Source of the DNA: Diploptera punctata
Lineage: Eukaryota > Arthropoda > Insecta > Blattodea > Blaberidae
Assembly: GCA_030220185.1 (NCBI GenBank)
Contig: JASPKZ010007548.1
Location: 186,001 to 250,000 of the forward strand
Length of the DNA stretch: 64,000 nucleotides
Direction of reading: 5' to 3'
The notes beneath the pieces were generated by a model that searched no databases, was not told the DNA's origin, and worked only from the letters and a program-made list of their open reading frames with translations. Numbering within the stretch: position 1 is the first letter of the stretch; every line of letters starts with the position of its first letter. This document shows, piece after piece, positions 40,894 through 51,524 of the stretch. The translations under genes and the position numbers were made by a program.

Positions 40894-41973
40894 TAGGGCT
40901 CGGAAGTTGAGGAAAAATATATTTTTTTTTTTTCAATTTATGTCTGATATTTGATATATTTTGATAAATTTTGTGTCATTGTAGGCCAGAAAATGGTAGA
41001 TTTTATTTGTCCTTTTTCGAGAGATACAATAATGAATTGTATACACTGTACAATCAGCCAAATATTCTGAATTTTGTTATAATTGATACATTGGCCTGGG
41101 CTGGATACATTATTTGTATGGACAACAGAACAATTTCAAAAAGAATTTACAATGAACAGCCTCTATTGTCCAGAAAATTTGGAAGACCTAAATTAAGATG
41201 GGAGGATAGTATGATTCAAGACATTAAAATTTTAAAAATTAATAAGCTGGAAGAATGAAGCTCAGGATAGAGAAGTCTAGCATAAGCTTCTGAAGGCGTC
41301 CAAAGTCATTGATGATGTCCTTTTTCTGACTTTTTTTTTGGCTTATTGGCCCTTTTTTTAACCTTTTCTTTTAGGTCTTAATGACTTCAACTTTACCTTC
41401 TTCCAACTATATTTATACCATTTGTACAAATCAAGAATCTGCAGAGTCTAGTCTCAATTCCAACTTCTTTTAAAAATACTATCTAGTTTTACTTTCCAAA
41501 GATTTTTTACATTGCAATCACTTTTGTTCCACGAGAAACTATTAAGCCCTCATGAAATATCCCGTTATTTTTAACCAGCCTACTGACAGCCTGATATCCA
41601 TTGTAAGTTCAGTGAATTCATTCTAGGTGGGAAAAATTGTTCATTCTAAATTCTCCAAGAACTTCATTTTTAATGAATACAGAATTCCTTTTTCAAGCTA
41701 TGTTAAATTAAAAATAAATAAAGTATGAAGAAAGAAGCATTTTTAGTCATCAATTTTTTTCACAATATGTTTTATTTCACTAGAATTTTGTACTTTTTAA
41801 ACATTTTTTATCAAATTCATTAAAAATGCAGTTGAAACTAAAATTATTATCATATAATTTGAATTGTCTTTTTACATCCTTTTTATCAGTTTTTAGGTCT
41901 TTTTTAGGATACATTTAGGTGTTTTTAAAGGTCTTCTACAGGTATTTTATAGGTCCTCAACTTCTGAGCCCTA
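40894..41973. mobile_element. hAT-like element with 8-bp target duplication
   Basis: ATTATAAC at 40886-40893 and 41974-41981. Ends TAGGGCTCGGAAGTTGAGGA and TCCTCAACTTCTGAGCCCTA. 1080 bp. No hAT transposase; the interior carries a non-LTR ORF fragment. Confidence 0.85.
40971..41290 (+). pseudogene. Non-LTR ORF tail inside the hAT-like element
   Basis: NELYTLYNQPNILNFVIIDT, LAWAGYIICMDNRTISKRIY and FGRPKLRWEDSM resemble the RLRWAGHVxRM-RPxxRWED tail of non-LTR ORFs. 95 codons open, then a stop. Confidence 0.6.
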
Positions 41974-41981
41974 ATTATAAC

Positions 41982-42369
41982 AATCAGTGATGCTTTAGTT
42001 CGTAGTTGCTAGGCAACAAAACATATACTTTATATTCTAACAAAACACAAAACATGCTATCAAAATATAAAATACAGGTGTAACAAAATGTGAAAACATC
42101 ACTCATTGAATTTCATTGAAATACATAAATAAACTTTCCTTGACTTTTCTGGAAGTATATTAATAGTAGCATGTTGGACTGCTTTTAAAATTTTTCCTGA
42201 TGAACTGTGAAGATCACCTCTCTGCTCATTTTTATGTTAAATTCATATGTGAAACTAGCACCCAAAATTGCAGAATATAGCAACAATGTTTGTTGATTTA
42301 TTGTATTTTTTTTTTTCGAAAACCCACATTACTCTTTCCCTAAACATATCGTTTTCGCAATAAACAAAT
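41982..42369. other. Intron, nothing recognised
   Basis: No supported feature. Confidence 0.4.
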
Positions 42370-42432
42370 TTCATTAAATATTAAAATTCATCGGAGAACA
42401 TATTGTTTAAACAACTCACCTCATAGGATTCA

Positions 42433-42486
42433 TGCTTCCATGATATCGCGATTTCAAACATAATCATGTTCATCGTCAGCCATAAC
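42433..42486 (-). ncRNA. Hammerhead-like ribozyme, left arm of PLE
   Basis: Complement of the 3' copy; core CUGACGA at 42473-42479 on the minus strand, GAAA, U[CGCG]A, AUA. Confidence 0.65.
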
Positions 42487-42817
42487 TCCGACTGATGAAA
42501 TTCTTCGGCCGTCAACTATTCTATTGTCGCCATCTTCAGTGCTGCCATCTATGGTTGAATTTATGAACTTCGAAATTAATGTAATTTCGTTAGGGATATC
42601 AAAATTCATTGATCTATTTTTGTTTTTCTGAATGTATATTTTTTCCCAAACTGTCAATTCCAAAGGTTTCTCTACTTGTTTTAAAAGTTTAGCTTCTCTT
42701 CCAATTTTATGATGTTCTAATAAACTATGTGCAGCAATTGCAGATTTTTCAATTTCACAATTTTTAATATTTCTGAAATGTTCTTTTGTCCGAATTTCCA
42801 AATTCCTTTTTGTTTTT

Positions 42818-44574
42818 AACAACAAAAATTTAATACTTTCGAAAGCAGACAAAGGAAATAAAATAGTTATTCTTGACAAATTGGATTATACTGCGAGGAT
42901 GGACAATCTCTTAGAATCAAAAGAATTTTTGGAATTGAAAAAAGATCCTTTACCTAAAGCTATTAAATCATTTGATAATACTTTGAAACAAATAAAATAT
43001 ACTTTAACAAAACAAGAAAAATTTTAATTAAAAGTGTCCGATCCATCGAATCCTAGAATGTACGGTCTACCAAAGATTCATAAAATTGGTAATAAGATGA
43101 GACCTATAGTCAACAACATTGGTTCACCATGCTATTATTTATCTAAATGGCTGGTACAAAAATGTAATGAGTTTCCCAAATTTGACACTAAAAGTATTCA
43201 GAACTCTTTGGAATTGGTTGACAAATTGAAAAATATGAGTCTAGGACATGATGACAGATTGGTTTCATTTGATGTAATTTCATTGTTTCCTAGTATACCA
43301 GTTGAAAAAATGCTAAATTTTTTGAGGAAATGGTTAAGTTCTCTAAATATTAAAAATGAAATATTAGAGGAATATATAACTCTTACTAAGCTATGTGTCA
43401 GTAATTCTTATTTTACCTATAATGAAAAATTTTACCAACAGGTTTCGGGTTTGTCAATGGGTAATCCGCTCTCACCATTTTTAGCTGATTTGTTCATGAG
43501 TTACTTGGAGTGTCAAATCACTAAAGCATACCCATGGATGTTTAAGACTTGGTACAGATATGTGGATGATATTTTTGCAATAATAAATTCTAAAGATATT
43601 GAAGATGCTCTTAAATTATTGAACCTTCAGGATGAATCAGTAAAGTTTACCGTTGAATTAGAAAAAGAAAACAAAATTCCTTTTTTGGATTTATGTATAA
43701 TTAGGAATGATCAAACACTGAAAATTGAATTTGATATATTTAGAAAAGGAACTCATACAGATAATTACATTAAATCATCAGGCTTCAATCACATTGCTCA
43801 TAAGCATGCAATATTCAATAGCTTAATTTACAGATTGACAAATGTACCATTAAACGAAGAAAATTTCAATAAAGAGTTTAAACATATCTTAAACACTGCT
43901 AGATTGAATGGTTTTGATAAAGAATTAATTATAAATAAGTTGAAGAAATTCAAACACAATAAAAGACTTAATGAATATACTACTCTACAAAATTGCAAAG
44001 AAAAGAAAAAATACAAGAAAATTACTTACCATCCTGAAATGCATAGGAAATTTCAAAAAAATTTGACAAATACAACATTTCTTTGGCACCAATAAATAAA
44101 TTTAGTCTGGGTAATCTTCTAAGTACCAATAAAAAAGTCAATGTTCCAGACAGTAAGAAATCTGGAATTTATCAAATAAATTGTGAAGATTGCAATAAAG
44201 TTTATATAGGAAAAACAAAAAGGAATTTGGAAATTCGGACAAAAGAACATTTCAGAAATATTAAAAATTGTGAAATTGAAAAATCTGCAATTGCTGCACA
44301 TAGTTTATTAGAACATCATAAAATTGGAAGAGAAGCTAAACTTTTAAAACAAGTAGAGAAACCTTTGGAATTGACAGTTTGGGAAAAAATATACATTCAG
44401 AAAAACAAAAATAGATCAATGAATTTTGTTATCCCTAACGAAATTATATTAATTTCGAAGTTCATAAATTCAACCATAGATGGCAGCACTGAAGATGGCG
44501 ACAATAGAATAGTTGACGGCCGAAGAATTTCATCAGTCGGAGTTATGGCTGACGATGAACATGATTATGTTTGA
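42818..44574 (+). pseudogene. PLE reverse transcriptase + GIY-YIG endonuclease ORF, two defects
   Basis: 5'-truncated. It opens with ILSKADKGNKIVILDK, the start of the PLE RT domain, then an in-frame TAA at 43025-43027. RT landmarks follow: YGLPKIHK (43052), KMRPIVNNIGSPCY, LVSFDVISLFPSIPVEKMLN, GLSMGNPLSPFLADLFM and the active site YRYVDDIFA (YVD D at 43559-43570). A frameshift near 44085 separates the endonuclease: SGIYQINCEDCNKVYIG (44161-44211) with the PLE-specific CxxC between GIY and YIG. Then come the Arg in RTKEHF, the AAHSLLEHH histidines and LTVWEKIYIQKNKNRSMNF. The final TGA (44572-44574) overlaps GAAA of the ribozyme. Apart from truncation, one stop and one frameshift the protein is well kept. 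Confidence 0.88.
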
Positions 44575-44592
44575 AATCGCGATATCATGGAA
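44540..44592 (+). ncRNA. Hammerhead-like ribozyme at PLE 3' end
   Basis: CTGACGA 44549-44555, extra U, stem II AACAU/AUGUU with loop GAUU, GAAA 44573-44576, one-pair stem III U[CGCG]A, AUA at 44582-44584, stem I UAUGG/UCAUG. Cleavage would be expected after 44584. Confidence 0.7.
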
Positions 44593-44701
44593 GCATGAAT
44601 CCTATGAGGTGAGTTGTTTAAACAATATGTTCTCCGATGAATTTTAATGATTATACCTCATAATGTTTACTTCCCAACATTAATTAAATATTCATTAAAT
44701 A

Positions 44702-44972
44702 TATTTAAATTAATATTGGGAAGTAAACATTATGAGGTTATATCATTAATAGTGAGTGGAGAACATATTTTTATCGACTCACCTCATGTATTCTCAAATT
44801 TCTTTGATACCGACGGTTTCAAAGAAATTTGAAAATATATGAAGTGAGTCAATAAAAATATGTAGTGGAAGCCATGACTGAAGTGGGACATGATATTGTC
44901 TGAAACCGTAGGTATGAAAGAAATTTGAAAATATATGAGGTGAGTCAATAAAAATATGTTCTCCACTCACTA
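44702..44972. mobile_element. Second PLE insertion abutting the first
   Basis: Starts with a minus-oriented tail (AATATTGGGAAGTAAACATT, ATGAGGT), contains CTCACCTCATG and two GGTGAGTC ends, and stops at another TTCATTAAATA (44973-44983). Core remnants: CTGAAGT and GAAACCG on plus. Confidence 0.6.
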
Positions 44973-45029
44973 TTCATTAAATATACTAAATATACAACAT
45001 ATACTAAAAACTCTGAACATAGATAAAAT

Positions 45030-45130
45030 ATTGTTACAAAATTAGGTTTAGTAACTCACTGCTCTTAGAAGAGTCCCTTCTCTCATGTTCAAAGTTGAGG
45101 ATATAGTTACTAAACCTCTGCTTTTGTAAT
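45030..45130. repeat. Short inverted repeat
   Basis: AGGTTTAGTAACT and AGTTACTAAACCT flank 55 bp with TCTTAGAAGA; no ribozyme core. Confidence 0.4.
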
Positions 45131-45224
45131 TGTCGTCTGAATAACTATTAAAATTACCTTTAAATAATCATTTAAAAACCTGTGCATTAAGTAACAGATG
45201 ATCAATTACAAGCAATGTTCATTA

Positions 45225-45325
45225 AAAGTGGGGTACACCATAGTGTAGTTCGTTGAGGGAATACGCTACAAGTCAGAAGATCAAGGGTTTGAGTCCTGGA
45301 GGTTCCAGAATTTTTAACCTGAGCT
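45225..45325 (+). mobile_element. SINE-C head fragment
   Basis: CATAGTGTAGTTCGTTGAGG and AAGGGTTTGAGTCCTGG equal the SINE-C tRNA-like head, followed by AGAATTTTTAACCTGA. It joins directly to a PLE fragment. Confidence 0.5.
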
Positions 45326-45329
45326 AAAG

Positions 45330-46010
45330 TAAATAAATTTAAAAGACAAAAATTAATTAATGAAAGCACACTCATAAAACAAACAGAAGAAAAAATAAAA
45401 TTCAAGAAATTCACTTACCATCCATCGAAACACCACAAGTTTTAAAAAATTTACAAAAATTTTAATAAAAGATTGGCACCAAACAATGAATACAGCCTAA
45501 ATAGGATAATTAAAACCAATAAAAACGAAAAAAAATTTAAGAAGAAAACAAATCAGGAACTTATCAGATCAAATGCAGGGATTGTGACAAAATTTACATA
45601 GGAAAAACAAAAAGAAATTTGAAAAAAAGAGTGAAAGAACATCTTAGAAATGTCAAAAATGGTGACGTGGAAAAGTCAGCAGTAGCTGCTCATGCTTGGT
45701 CTGAAAAACATCTAATTGAATCAAAACCTAGTCTAATTAAACAAATAAAAAAACTAAAAGAACTCACAGTTTGGGAAAAAATCCATATTAAAAAAACAAG
45801 ACAGAAAAACTTGTGAACTTCGAAATTCCCACGGATTCTGACTGGATCTGGAGGTTTATTGATACACCAACAGAGGGAAGAAGAAGTAGTTCTGGTCTAC
45901 ATAACATCAGTCAATGAGAAAGCACTGAAGATGATGCCACCAAGGCTTTGAAACTGCGGTCTACTTGAAGACTGGATATGAGGTGAGGTATGAAGCATTT
46001 AATAATAAAC
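45330..46010 (+). mobile_element. 5'-truncated PLE with GIY-YIG domain
   Basis: Plus strand. SGTYQIKCRDCDKIYIGKTK (I to T in the first motif), KKRVKEHLRNVKNG, AAHAWSEKH and ELTVWEKIHI at 45560-45800, stop at 45814-45816. Then a ribozyme and GGATATGAGGTGAGGTATGA. Same subfamily as 13627-14745. It lacks an inverted left arm, unlike most copies. Confidence 0.75.
45916..45968 (+). ncRNA. Hammerhead-like ribozyme
   Basis: CTGAAGA 45925-45931, extra U, stem II with GCC/GGC, GAAA 45950-45953, C[UGCG]G, GUC 45959-45961. Stem I is imperfect. Confidence 0.6.
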
Positions 46011-46117
46011 CTTCTTGTGGGACCCAAGGGTGATGAAGTGTGTAAAGCCTCTCTCACCCAAATACCAAGCTCACCTTCTCATGGTGGGTCCTGTTTTTAC
46101 AAATGAAGATATGGGAC

Positions 46118-46468
46118 GTCCCGCGCCGTAGCCGAGCGGTTAAGGTAGGAAGCCTTGGCGCAGAGCTACGGGACTTGCACTGGTTCGAGTCTCCATGGGG
46201 GAAGAAATTTTCTCATGGTATTTCAGCCAGTATGGGACCGGTGCCCACCCAGCATCGTGAGGCAATTGGGTAGCTACAATAAGTAGCGGCTCCAGGTTGA
46301 GGAACCAGCTATAACGGCTGGGGGACTCGACATGCTAACCACATGTCACCCCTACACTGGCTGTTGATCATCTACCTCTGTGATTGACACATGTGGATGT
46401 GAAGGGCCAGCAGCCAGCTGGTAAAAAGGGCAACCGCTGAAAAGTGGAAAGACCCTCAATCGGAATCG
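46118..46468 (+). mobile_element. SINE-B, complete copy
   Basis: Target duplication GATATGGGAC at 46108-46117 and 46469-46478. Head GTAGCCGAGCGGTTAAGGTA and GGTTCGAGTCTCC, body GCCCACCCAGCATCGTGAGG, tail GAAAGTGGAAAGACC. Confidence 0.85.
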
Positions 46469-46599
46469 GATATGGGACCAAGTATTAGGGGATAACTACA
46501 GACACCGTCCTGCACAACGGGAAATATGTATACATATCCATGCACCATCTAAATGGATGGGCATGTACTCAAGCTTTAAGGTAGCAGCCCCATCAGGGT

Positions 46600-46945
46600 A
46601 CTCAGGTGTGATGAGCAATCACCATTCCACCTTAAAGTAATGATTAAATGATCTGAAGTAGAGAGACCAAGACCAACTGCTAACTTGAATCGTGTCCAGT
46701 GAAAAGCTCTTTCTGATGTCCTATGCTCCTAAATGGAGCTACAGGATCATGTGATGAAACCTTCGTGCAGCACCATGAGCCAGGGGTTGACTCAGTCTTT
46801 AATGGAAATGAGTTCTGGGGATAAAGATGGACCATCATGCAGAGCTGACCACTCGACTGGTATCTTGTGCCGATTGCCTAGAAGGTGGGAGCCTTAACTT
46901 TCCACTACTCCAAGCCTCTCTCAATTCCTGTAGTGGGATCACTTG
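46600..46945 (+). mobile_element. SINE-C-like 3' part
   Basis: GAGCCAGGGGTTGACTCAGT, GAAATGAGTTCTGGGG and GTGGGAGCCTTAACTTTCC follow the order of the SINE-C body, diverged. The first 145 bp are not assigned. Confidence 0.45.
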
Positions 46946-47049
46946 AATGATGCATGGAAAAGAACCATGTAAGTCATTTTTTTGTCGAAATGGAGTTTGA
47001 GATACCATTAGATTCTCCAAGAAAAGACTAACTTTTACAAGCATGAAAC

Positions 47050-47170
47050 AGTAAAAGAAACAAGTTTGGTCATGGGTTTATTTACCATTAGAATTTGGCA
47101 TATAAGTAAAGGAGATCAAGAAACACCGGTCCTGTGAAAATCATTGAGTTTTATGAGGCAAGATGTAAAA
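47050..47170 (+). mobile_element. PLE-like 3' end remnant
   Basis: GAAACACCGGTCCTGTGAAA and TTTTATGAGGCAAGATGTAA match 34950-34990. The ribozyme core is lost. Confidence 0.4.
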
Positions 47171-48425
47171 ATATTTCTCTGATTGATGTTATAAAATGTA
47201 TTTATTTTATTCAATTTCAATTGAAATATTTTTCGATGATATATCTACACAATGCTTTAACACAATGGAAAAACAAACGTTCAACTATGAGAATAAAGTT
47301 AGAAGAAGATACGATTTATTCATTGCTGATGATCAGCTACTGATAGCAGGAGATTATGAAGATTTAAAGTACATGACAAGAAAACTGAAAGAGGAATATG
47401 AAAAATGGAGGTTAAAGATAAATTTGGACAAAACAAAAATATGATAATAGGAGATGAATAAAAGAACTGATATCAAATTTGAACATGTACAAAGAATGCC
47501 AAATAATTGTTTATCAAAACATATGCTTCATTAAAAATCTCAAGGCCAAAGAAAGGTAGAAGACCAAAACGACTTTGGAAGGACGAACTCTAGCATATTG
47601 TGCATCGGGGAGCAGAACGGGCCAACAGGCCCATACCTTGATGATGATCATTTTAAAAGGACATGGACAAATAAAAGCATGTGACAAATATGTATATTTG
47701 GGGACAAAAATTAATGCAGATGGAAGTCATAATGCTGAAATTAATGACAGGATAAATAAGGACAAATCTCATAGTCGAATATGGGAAATAACATTATGAG
47801 GTTCTTAATTTGTAAATTAATGAGTCATTTTTTATATTTTACCTCATATTTTATGTTCCAAAAGAACCATCTCTCTCATTTTCAACCGACATTATGACTC
47901 TGTCAGTTGAAAATGAGAGAGATGGCTCTTGAAAAATAGTACCCATGTTTAAAGAAACATAAAATATGAGGTAAGATGTAAAAAATGTCTCATTAATTTA
48001 CAAAGGACAAATCTGCAATGTCAAATATAAGTGGTGTTTTATGGAATCAGCATATATATTCTAAAACAAAAACAAACATTTTTAATACAATAATAAGGAG
48101 TACAATGACATATGATACTGAAACATGGAAATTAAAATCTAGAACATAAATAAATTAAATTTTGCAGAAATGGATTTGGAGGCATTCAGCTGGAATTTCT
48201 AGAAGAGATAAAATATACAGTGTAATTAAACAAAAGATGAATGTTCAAACTTCAAATGTAGATTTCATAAAATACAAAAAATTAAAATGGTATGGTCATG
48301 TAAAAAGAAAAGACAGAAGTCAGGTTCTCAAGAATACTAGAATGGGTGCCACTTGATAGAAGAGGAGGATGGCCCAAAAATCATGGATTGATGGTATTTT
48401 GAGCAGCATGAGAGAAGAGGGATTG
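47171..48425 (+). pseudogene. Non-LTR retrotransposon RT fragment, interrupted by a PLE piece
   Basis: FIADDQLLIAGDYEDLKYMT, RKLKEEYEKWRLKINLDKTK (active site as ADD), CDKYVYLGTKINADGSHNAE and, after the insertion, FIKYKKLKWYGHVKRKDR. Many stops. A separate GRPKRLW-type piece at 47540-47640 belongs to another non-LTR tail. Confidence 0.65.
47770..48002. mobile_element. Short PLE-like element with 12-bp target duplication
   Basis: AAGGACAAATCT at 47758-47769 and 48003-48014. Left tail GGGAAATAACATTATGAGGT (minus orientation); arms CTCTCTCATTTTCAAC / GTTGAAAATGAGAGAG. No CUGANGA core. Confidence 0.8.
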
Positions 48426-48596
48426 GATAATGGATTATCGCCTCCAAGATCATTGTATCTCACCCCATGTTATTTTTTCTTTTTGGGGTTTTGTAAAGTG
48501 CCGATTATACATGCGTCCATTGCCAGCTAACCTGTTCAAGTTGAGAGACAGGATTCAAGAAGCTGTTGCTGCTATTATTCTAGACATGATGATTAA
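48425..48596 (+). pseudogene. Mariner-like transposase C-terminal fragment, part 1
   Basis: PPRSLYLTPCYFFF in one frame, then PLPANLFKLRDRIQEAVAA in another, equal the SPDLTPxDFFLWG and following region of DUF4817-type insect transposases. It is cut by the hAT-like element at 48597 and resumes at 49852. Confidence 0.65.
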
Positions 48597-48689
48597 TAAG
48601 GCTAGGATTTATATGTAATATTAACATGCAAAATATGTACCTATTTATGTAATAATATTATATGAAATATATGAGACTATATAAAATAT

Positions 48690-49017
48690 TGTCCACCGCT
48701 GTGGTCTCGAGATAGCATTTTGCCTCGTCATACAGTAGGACCGGGTTCAATTCCTGGTCAGGACAGACTCCTGGGTGAGGTTTTTTCGGGGTTTTTCCTC
48801 ACCTGTAAGACAAATGTCCAGGAGCTTAGTGCCCAACAGTCCCTGAAAATCATCTGGTCATCATCATCCATATCATTATCATCATCCTTCACCGGTGTGG
48901 AATGCAACGGGAAGCTACCACACCTATAATTCCCTAGTAAAGCGCAAAGCATAGAATGAAAATGCTATGATTGCATTGAAAGACCTACCCTCAGGCAGAA
49001 TTACAATTGATGGAAGG
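48690..49017 (+). mobile_element. SINE-A, type 1 tail
   Basis: Head CTGTGGTCTCGAGATAGCAT, B box CGGGTTCAATTCCTGG, type 1 3' half CACCGGTGTGGAATGCAACG. Target duplication ATATAAAATAT at 48679-48689 and 49018-49028. Confidence 0.85.
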
Positions 49018-49184
49018 ATATAAAATATCCTTAAAATATGTAATATTAAACACATGAAAATTTAATATCTGTACAAATTTTATATTAAACTTTAACTTTA
49101 AGATAGATCAAGTTTGAAGGAATAGGACTGTTAAATGTTTGCTAATTTATAAGAAGGGTGTTGTCATGTTTCTATTATAAAATG

Positions 49185-49405
49185 ATCGCACTTAGGGTTA
49201 TTAGGAGGTTAAGGCTCCCATCTTTCTAGACATTCGACACGAGATATCAGCCTTGTGTGATAGCCACCTTTACTCCTATAGCATAGTATGGTATTGATTT
49301 TTGTTAGAGACTGAATTGACCTCAGACCCTCATCGGGTCTCAACCCTCGAACTTCCAGCTTGTAGTATATTACCTTAACCAACTATACCACTACGTGCCT
49401 CCTAC
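49185..49405 (-). mobile_element. SINE-C copy
   Basis: Minus strand: TAGTTGGTTAAGGTAATATA, GAGGGTTGAGACCCGATG, then GGGAGCCTTAACCTCCTAAT. Confidence 0.65.
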
Positions 49406-49851
49406 ATGTTTCTACTATTTCATTCATAAACAGAATGGATCGTTCAGGTTTTAAAAATATATTGCAATGTAGAACTCTATGCCCAAGTCTTCAGTGTTCC
49501 TGGATCTATATTTATCGTATCTAAGAAATGGAATTCTTCTTTGACCATTTGTCAGCAGCTTTTGCATAGGTTGGAAGAACTGTTTTAATGTAAAATCAGG
49601 TATATGAGTTTTTAAGGTAAAATATTGTCACACATACTGTTTTAAATTATTTTCCACTTACAAATAATATTTTTTCATAGGAGAATATATAGGTTTACAT
49701 AAAGATCTTTAAAATATGTAAAAATATGTAATGATGAATTTTCATATATGATGAGAAAGTTTCTAATTCATGGACATTTATAAATTTTAGTCATATATAA
49801 GCAAAGAGAAAGAATATGTAATTACATACAAATCCTAGCCTTACTAATTAA

Positions 49852-49960
49852 AGTATGGGAGGAATTAGCCAACAAGTTAGATGTGTGTCGTGTAACAAAT
49901 GGGGCTCACATTGAACACTTATGTACTTATAATGTAAACTGGAGATGTTGCTATTTCATT
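49852..49960 (+). pseudogene. Mariner-like transposase C-terminal fragment, part 2
   Basis: VWEELANKLDVCRVTNGAHI EH continues the fragment at 48425-48596 in frame once the hAT-like element and one copy of its target are disregarded. Confidence 0.65.
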
Positions 49961-50127
49961 TAACAAGAGTTTTATTATTGTCATAGTTAATTAAAGTATC
50001 ATTAAACACCTTTAAAATTGCTAATTCTTTTATGTGCATCCTATAGTAATTAATATTAATTTTTTATGATTCCAAAAAGAAAGAATTTAAGTTTCAAAAA
50101 TCTTACAAGAAAAAGAAACTAACTTAC

Positions 50128-50397
50128 CAAGAACTCTGAGAATATGAACAAGTGATTCAGAATGGTGAATATTTTGAACATTACACGTGTAATTTCCTGC
50201 ATCAGAAGGTGTGACAGATCGTAGATTCAGAGTGCCATTCGATAGCACTGATAAATTAGGTCCAACTTGTACTTTGTTTGAATTAAATAGCCAGAATATT
50301 TCAGGACGAGGATTGCCAACATAACGGCAATGAAAACTAACATCAGTTTTCCATGGAGCTGATATCGTTGTGGAGAATGATAAGATAGCAGCAGGCA
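50128..50397 (-). CDS. Dscam: Dscam-like exon, immunoglobulin domain 10
   Basis: A 270-bp exon with phase-1 boundaries (acceptor TATAG at 50398, donor GTAAGT at 50122-50127). It encodes one I-set Ig domain: VPAAILSF start, B-strand Cys in VSFHCRYVG, PRPEIFWLF with the core Trp, a SNGTLNLRSV E strand and the DAGNYTCNV motif with the second Cys. An Ig domain placed between FNIII domains 4 and 5 is the diagnostic layout of the DSCAM family and separates it from sidekick, contactin and LAR-type receptors. NYT and NLS are possible N-glycosylation sites. The domain is about 90 residues, as expected. Confidence 0.9.
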
Positions 50398-50814
50398 CTA
50401 TAAAAAAATACAGATCAATATTAACGTCTATATCAGGCATTTCCAACTGAATTCTCTTTGACATCACAGAGAGCTTCTCTCGTGCTCCTTAGTAAGGCAG
50501 GTAGAGATTACAGAACAAACTGCACCACTTGTCCATGTCGAAACAGTCGCATAAGACAAATGAATACAAAGTATTGTATAGGGTTTTTCATGTCTAGAAA
50601 ATAGTATTGCTCTTATGGGAATGCTGTTGCCACCTGACACCGCAGACTAAGTTAGATGGAAATATATATATATTCCTCTTTTCCTTCTAGTGTAAGTACA
50701 GCATCAACATAAGTTTGTGCCACAATTATCTTTACTACTGCTACTAAAATCTAAATCATGATCAATCTAACATGGTTACTAAAAGACAACATTAATATTT
50801 TGGAAGTAACTAAC

Positions 50815-51300
50815 TAACTCACTGGCTCTGTTGAACCTGAGGTTCATGGCGACGTGGAAATAAGCTCTCCATACATCCCTATCCTGAGCTAATGTTTTCC
50901 AATCATCCCCCTATATAATCTACTTCCCTCAAATCATGGATAATGTTATTCTCCCATCCCATTCTTGGTCTACCAACTGGTCGTTTTTCCTCTGGTTTTC
51001 ATACCAGAAGTTTCCATGCACCTCTTTCATCCCTCATATGTGCCACATGTCCTGCCCATCGCAGCCTATGAGACTTAACTGATCTTATTATATCTGGCTT
51101 CCTATACATATCATGTAGCTCACTATTATGTAGTTTTCTCCATTCACCTGTCTGTTCATCACTTTTTAGTCCAAAAATTGTCCTAAGAACTTTATTCTCA
51201 AATATGCGTAATCTTCTTTCCTCCCTTAAAGTACGAGTCCATGTTTTGCATCCATATAATATAACTGGGAGAATAACTGCTTTATATATTTTGAGTTTAA
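50815..51300 (-). pseudogene. Non-LTR ORF tail
   Basis: Minus strand: TLREERRLRIFENKVLRTIF, GLKSDEQTGEWRKLHNSELH, RKPDIIRSVKSHRLRWAGHV and RPVGRPRMGWENNIIHDLRE with a few stops. Same family as 13105-13465. Confidence 0.7.
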
Positions 51301-51524
51301 CATTTTTTTAAAGGAGCTGGGAAGACAAGAGTCCCTGTAATGCATAATAGCATGCATTTCCATTGCTACACACTCAATGAACAACCCGCCGCTGCTCTGT
51401 GCTTGTCTCTCAAGTCTTTCTCCATACTTCAGCTCTGAGAATTGAAGCAAGCTCTGACGTCAGAACTTGGCCAGTTGGAAATGACTGATCTATATGTTAT
51501 GACATAATTAGTAACATGTTGATA

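Larger units (their letters stand above)
42381..44690 (+). mobile_element. Large Penelope-like element with inverted 5' arm
   Basis: Target repeats TTCATTAAATA at 42370-42380 and 44691-44701. Left arm 42381-42817 is an inverted copy of about 44210-44650. The main plus-strand copy runs from 42818, 5'-truncated, to a 3' tail ending CATTAATTAAAT at 44690. Same family as 28301-28649 and 29195-29241. Confidence 0.88.
48597..49843. mobile_element. hAT-like element inserted in a transposase gene
   Basis: Ends TAAGGCTAGGATTTATATGT and ACATACAAATCCTAGCCTTA. 8-bp flanks ATGATTAA and CTAATTAA, six of eight identical. Contains a nested SINE-A and SINE-C. No transposase of its own. Confidence 0.65.

Noticed and set aside
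43034..43036. GTG start for the RT ORF and TTG start for the endonuclease ORF (44083)
   Set aside because: In a eukaryotic retroelement these are not starts; the frame continues upstream past a single stop and a frameshift joins the two parts, so they are pieces of one broken ORF.
44119..44301. Minus ORFs across the GIY-YIG domain and RT domain
   Set aside because: Antisense shadows of the plus-strand PLE coding region.
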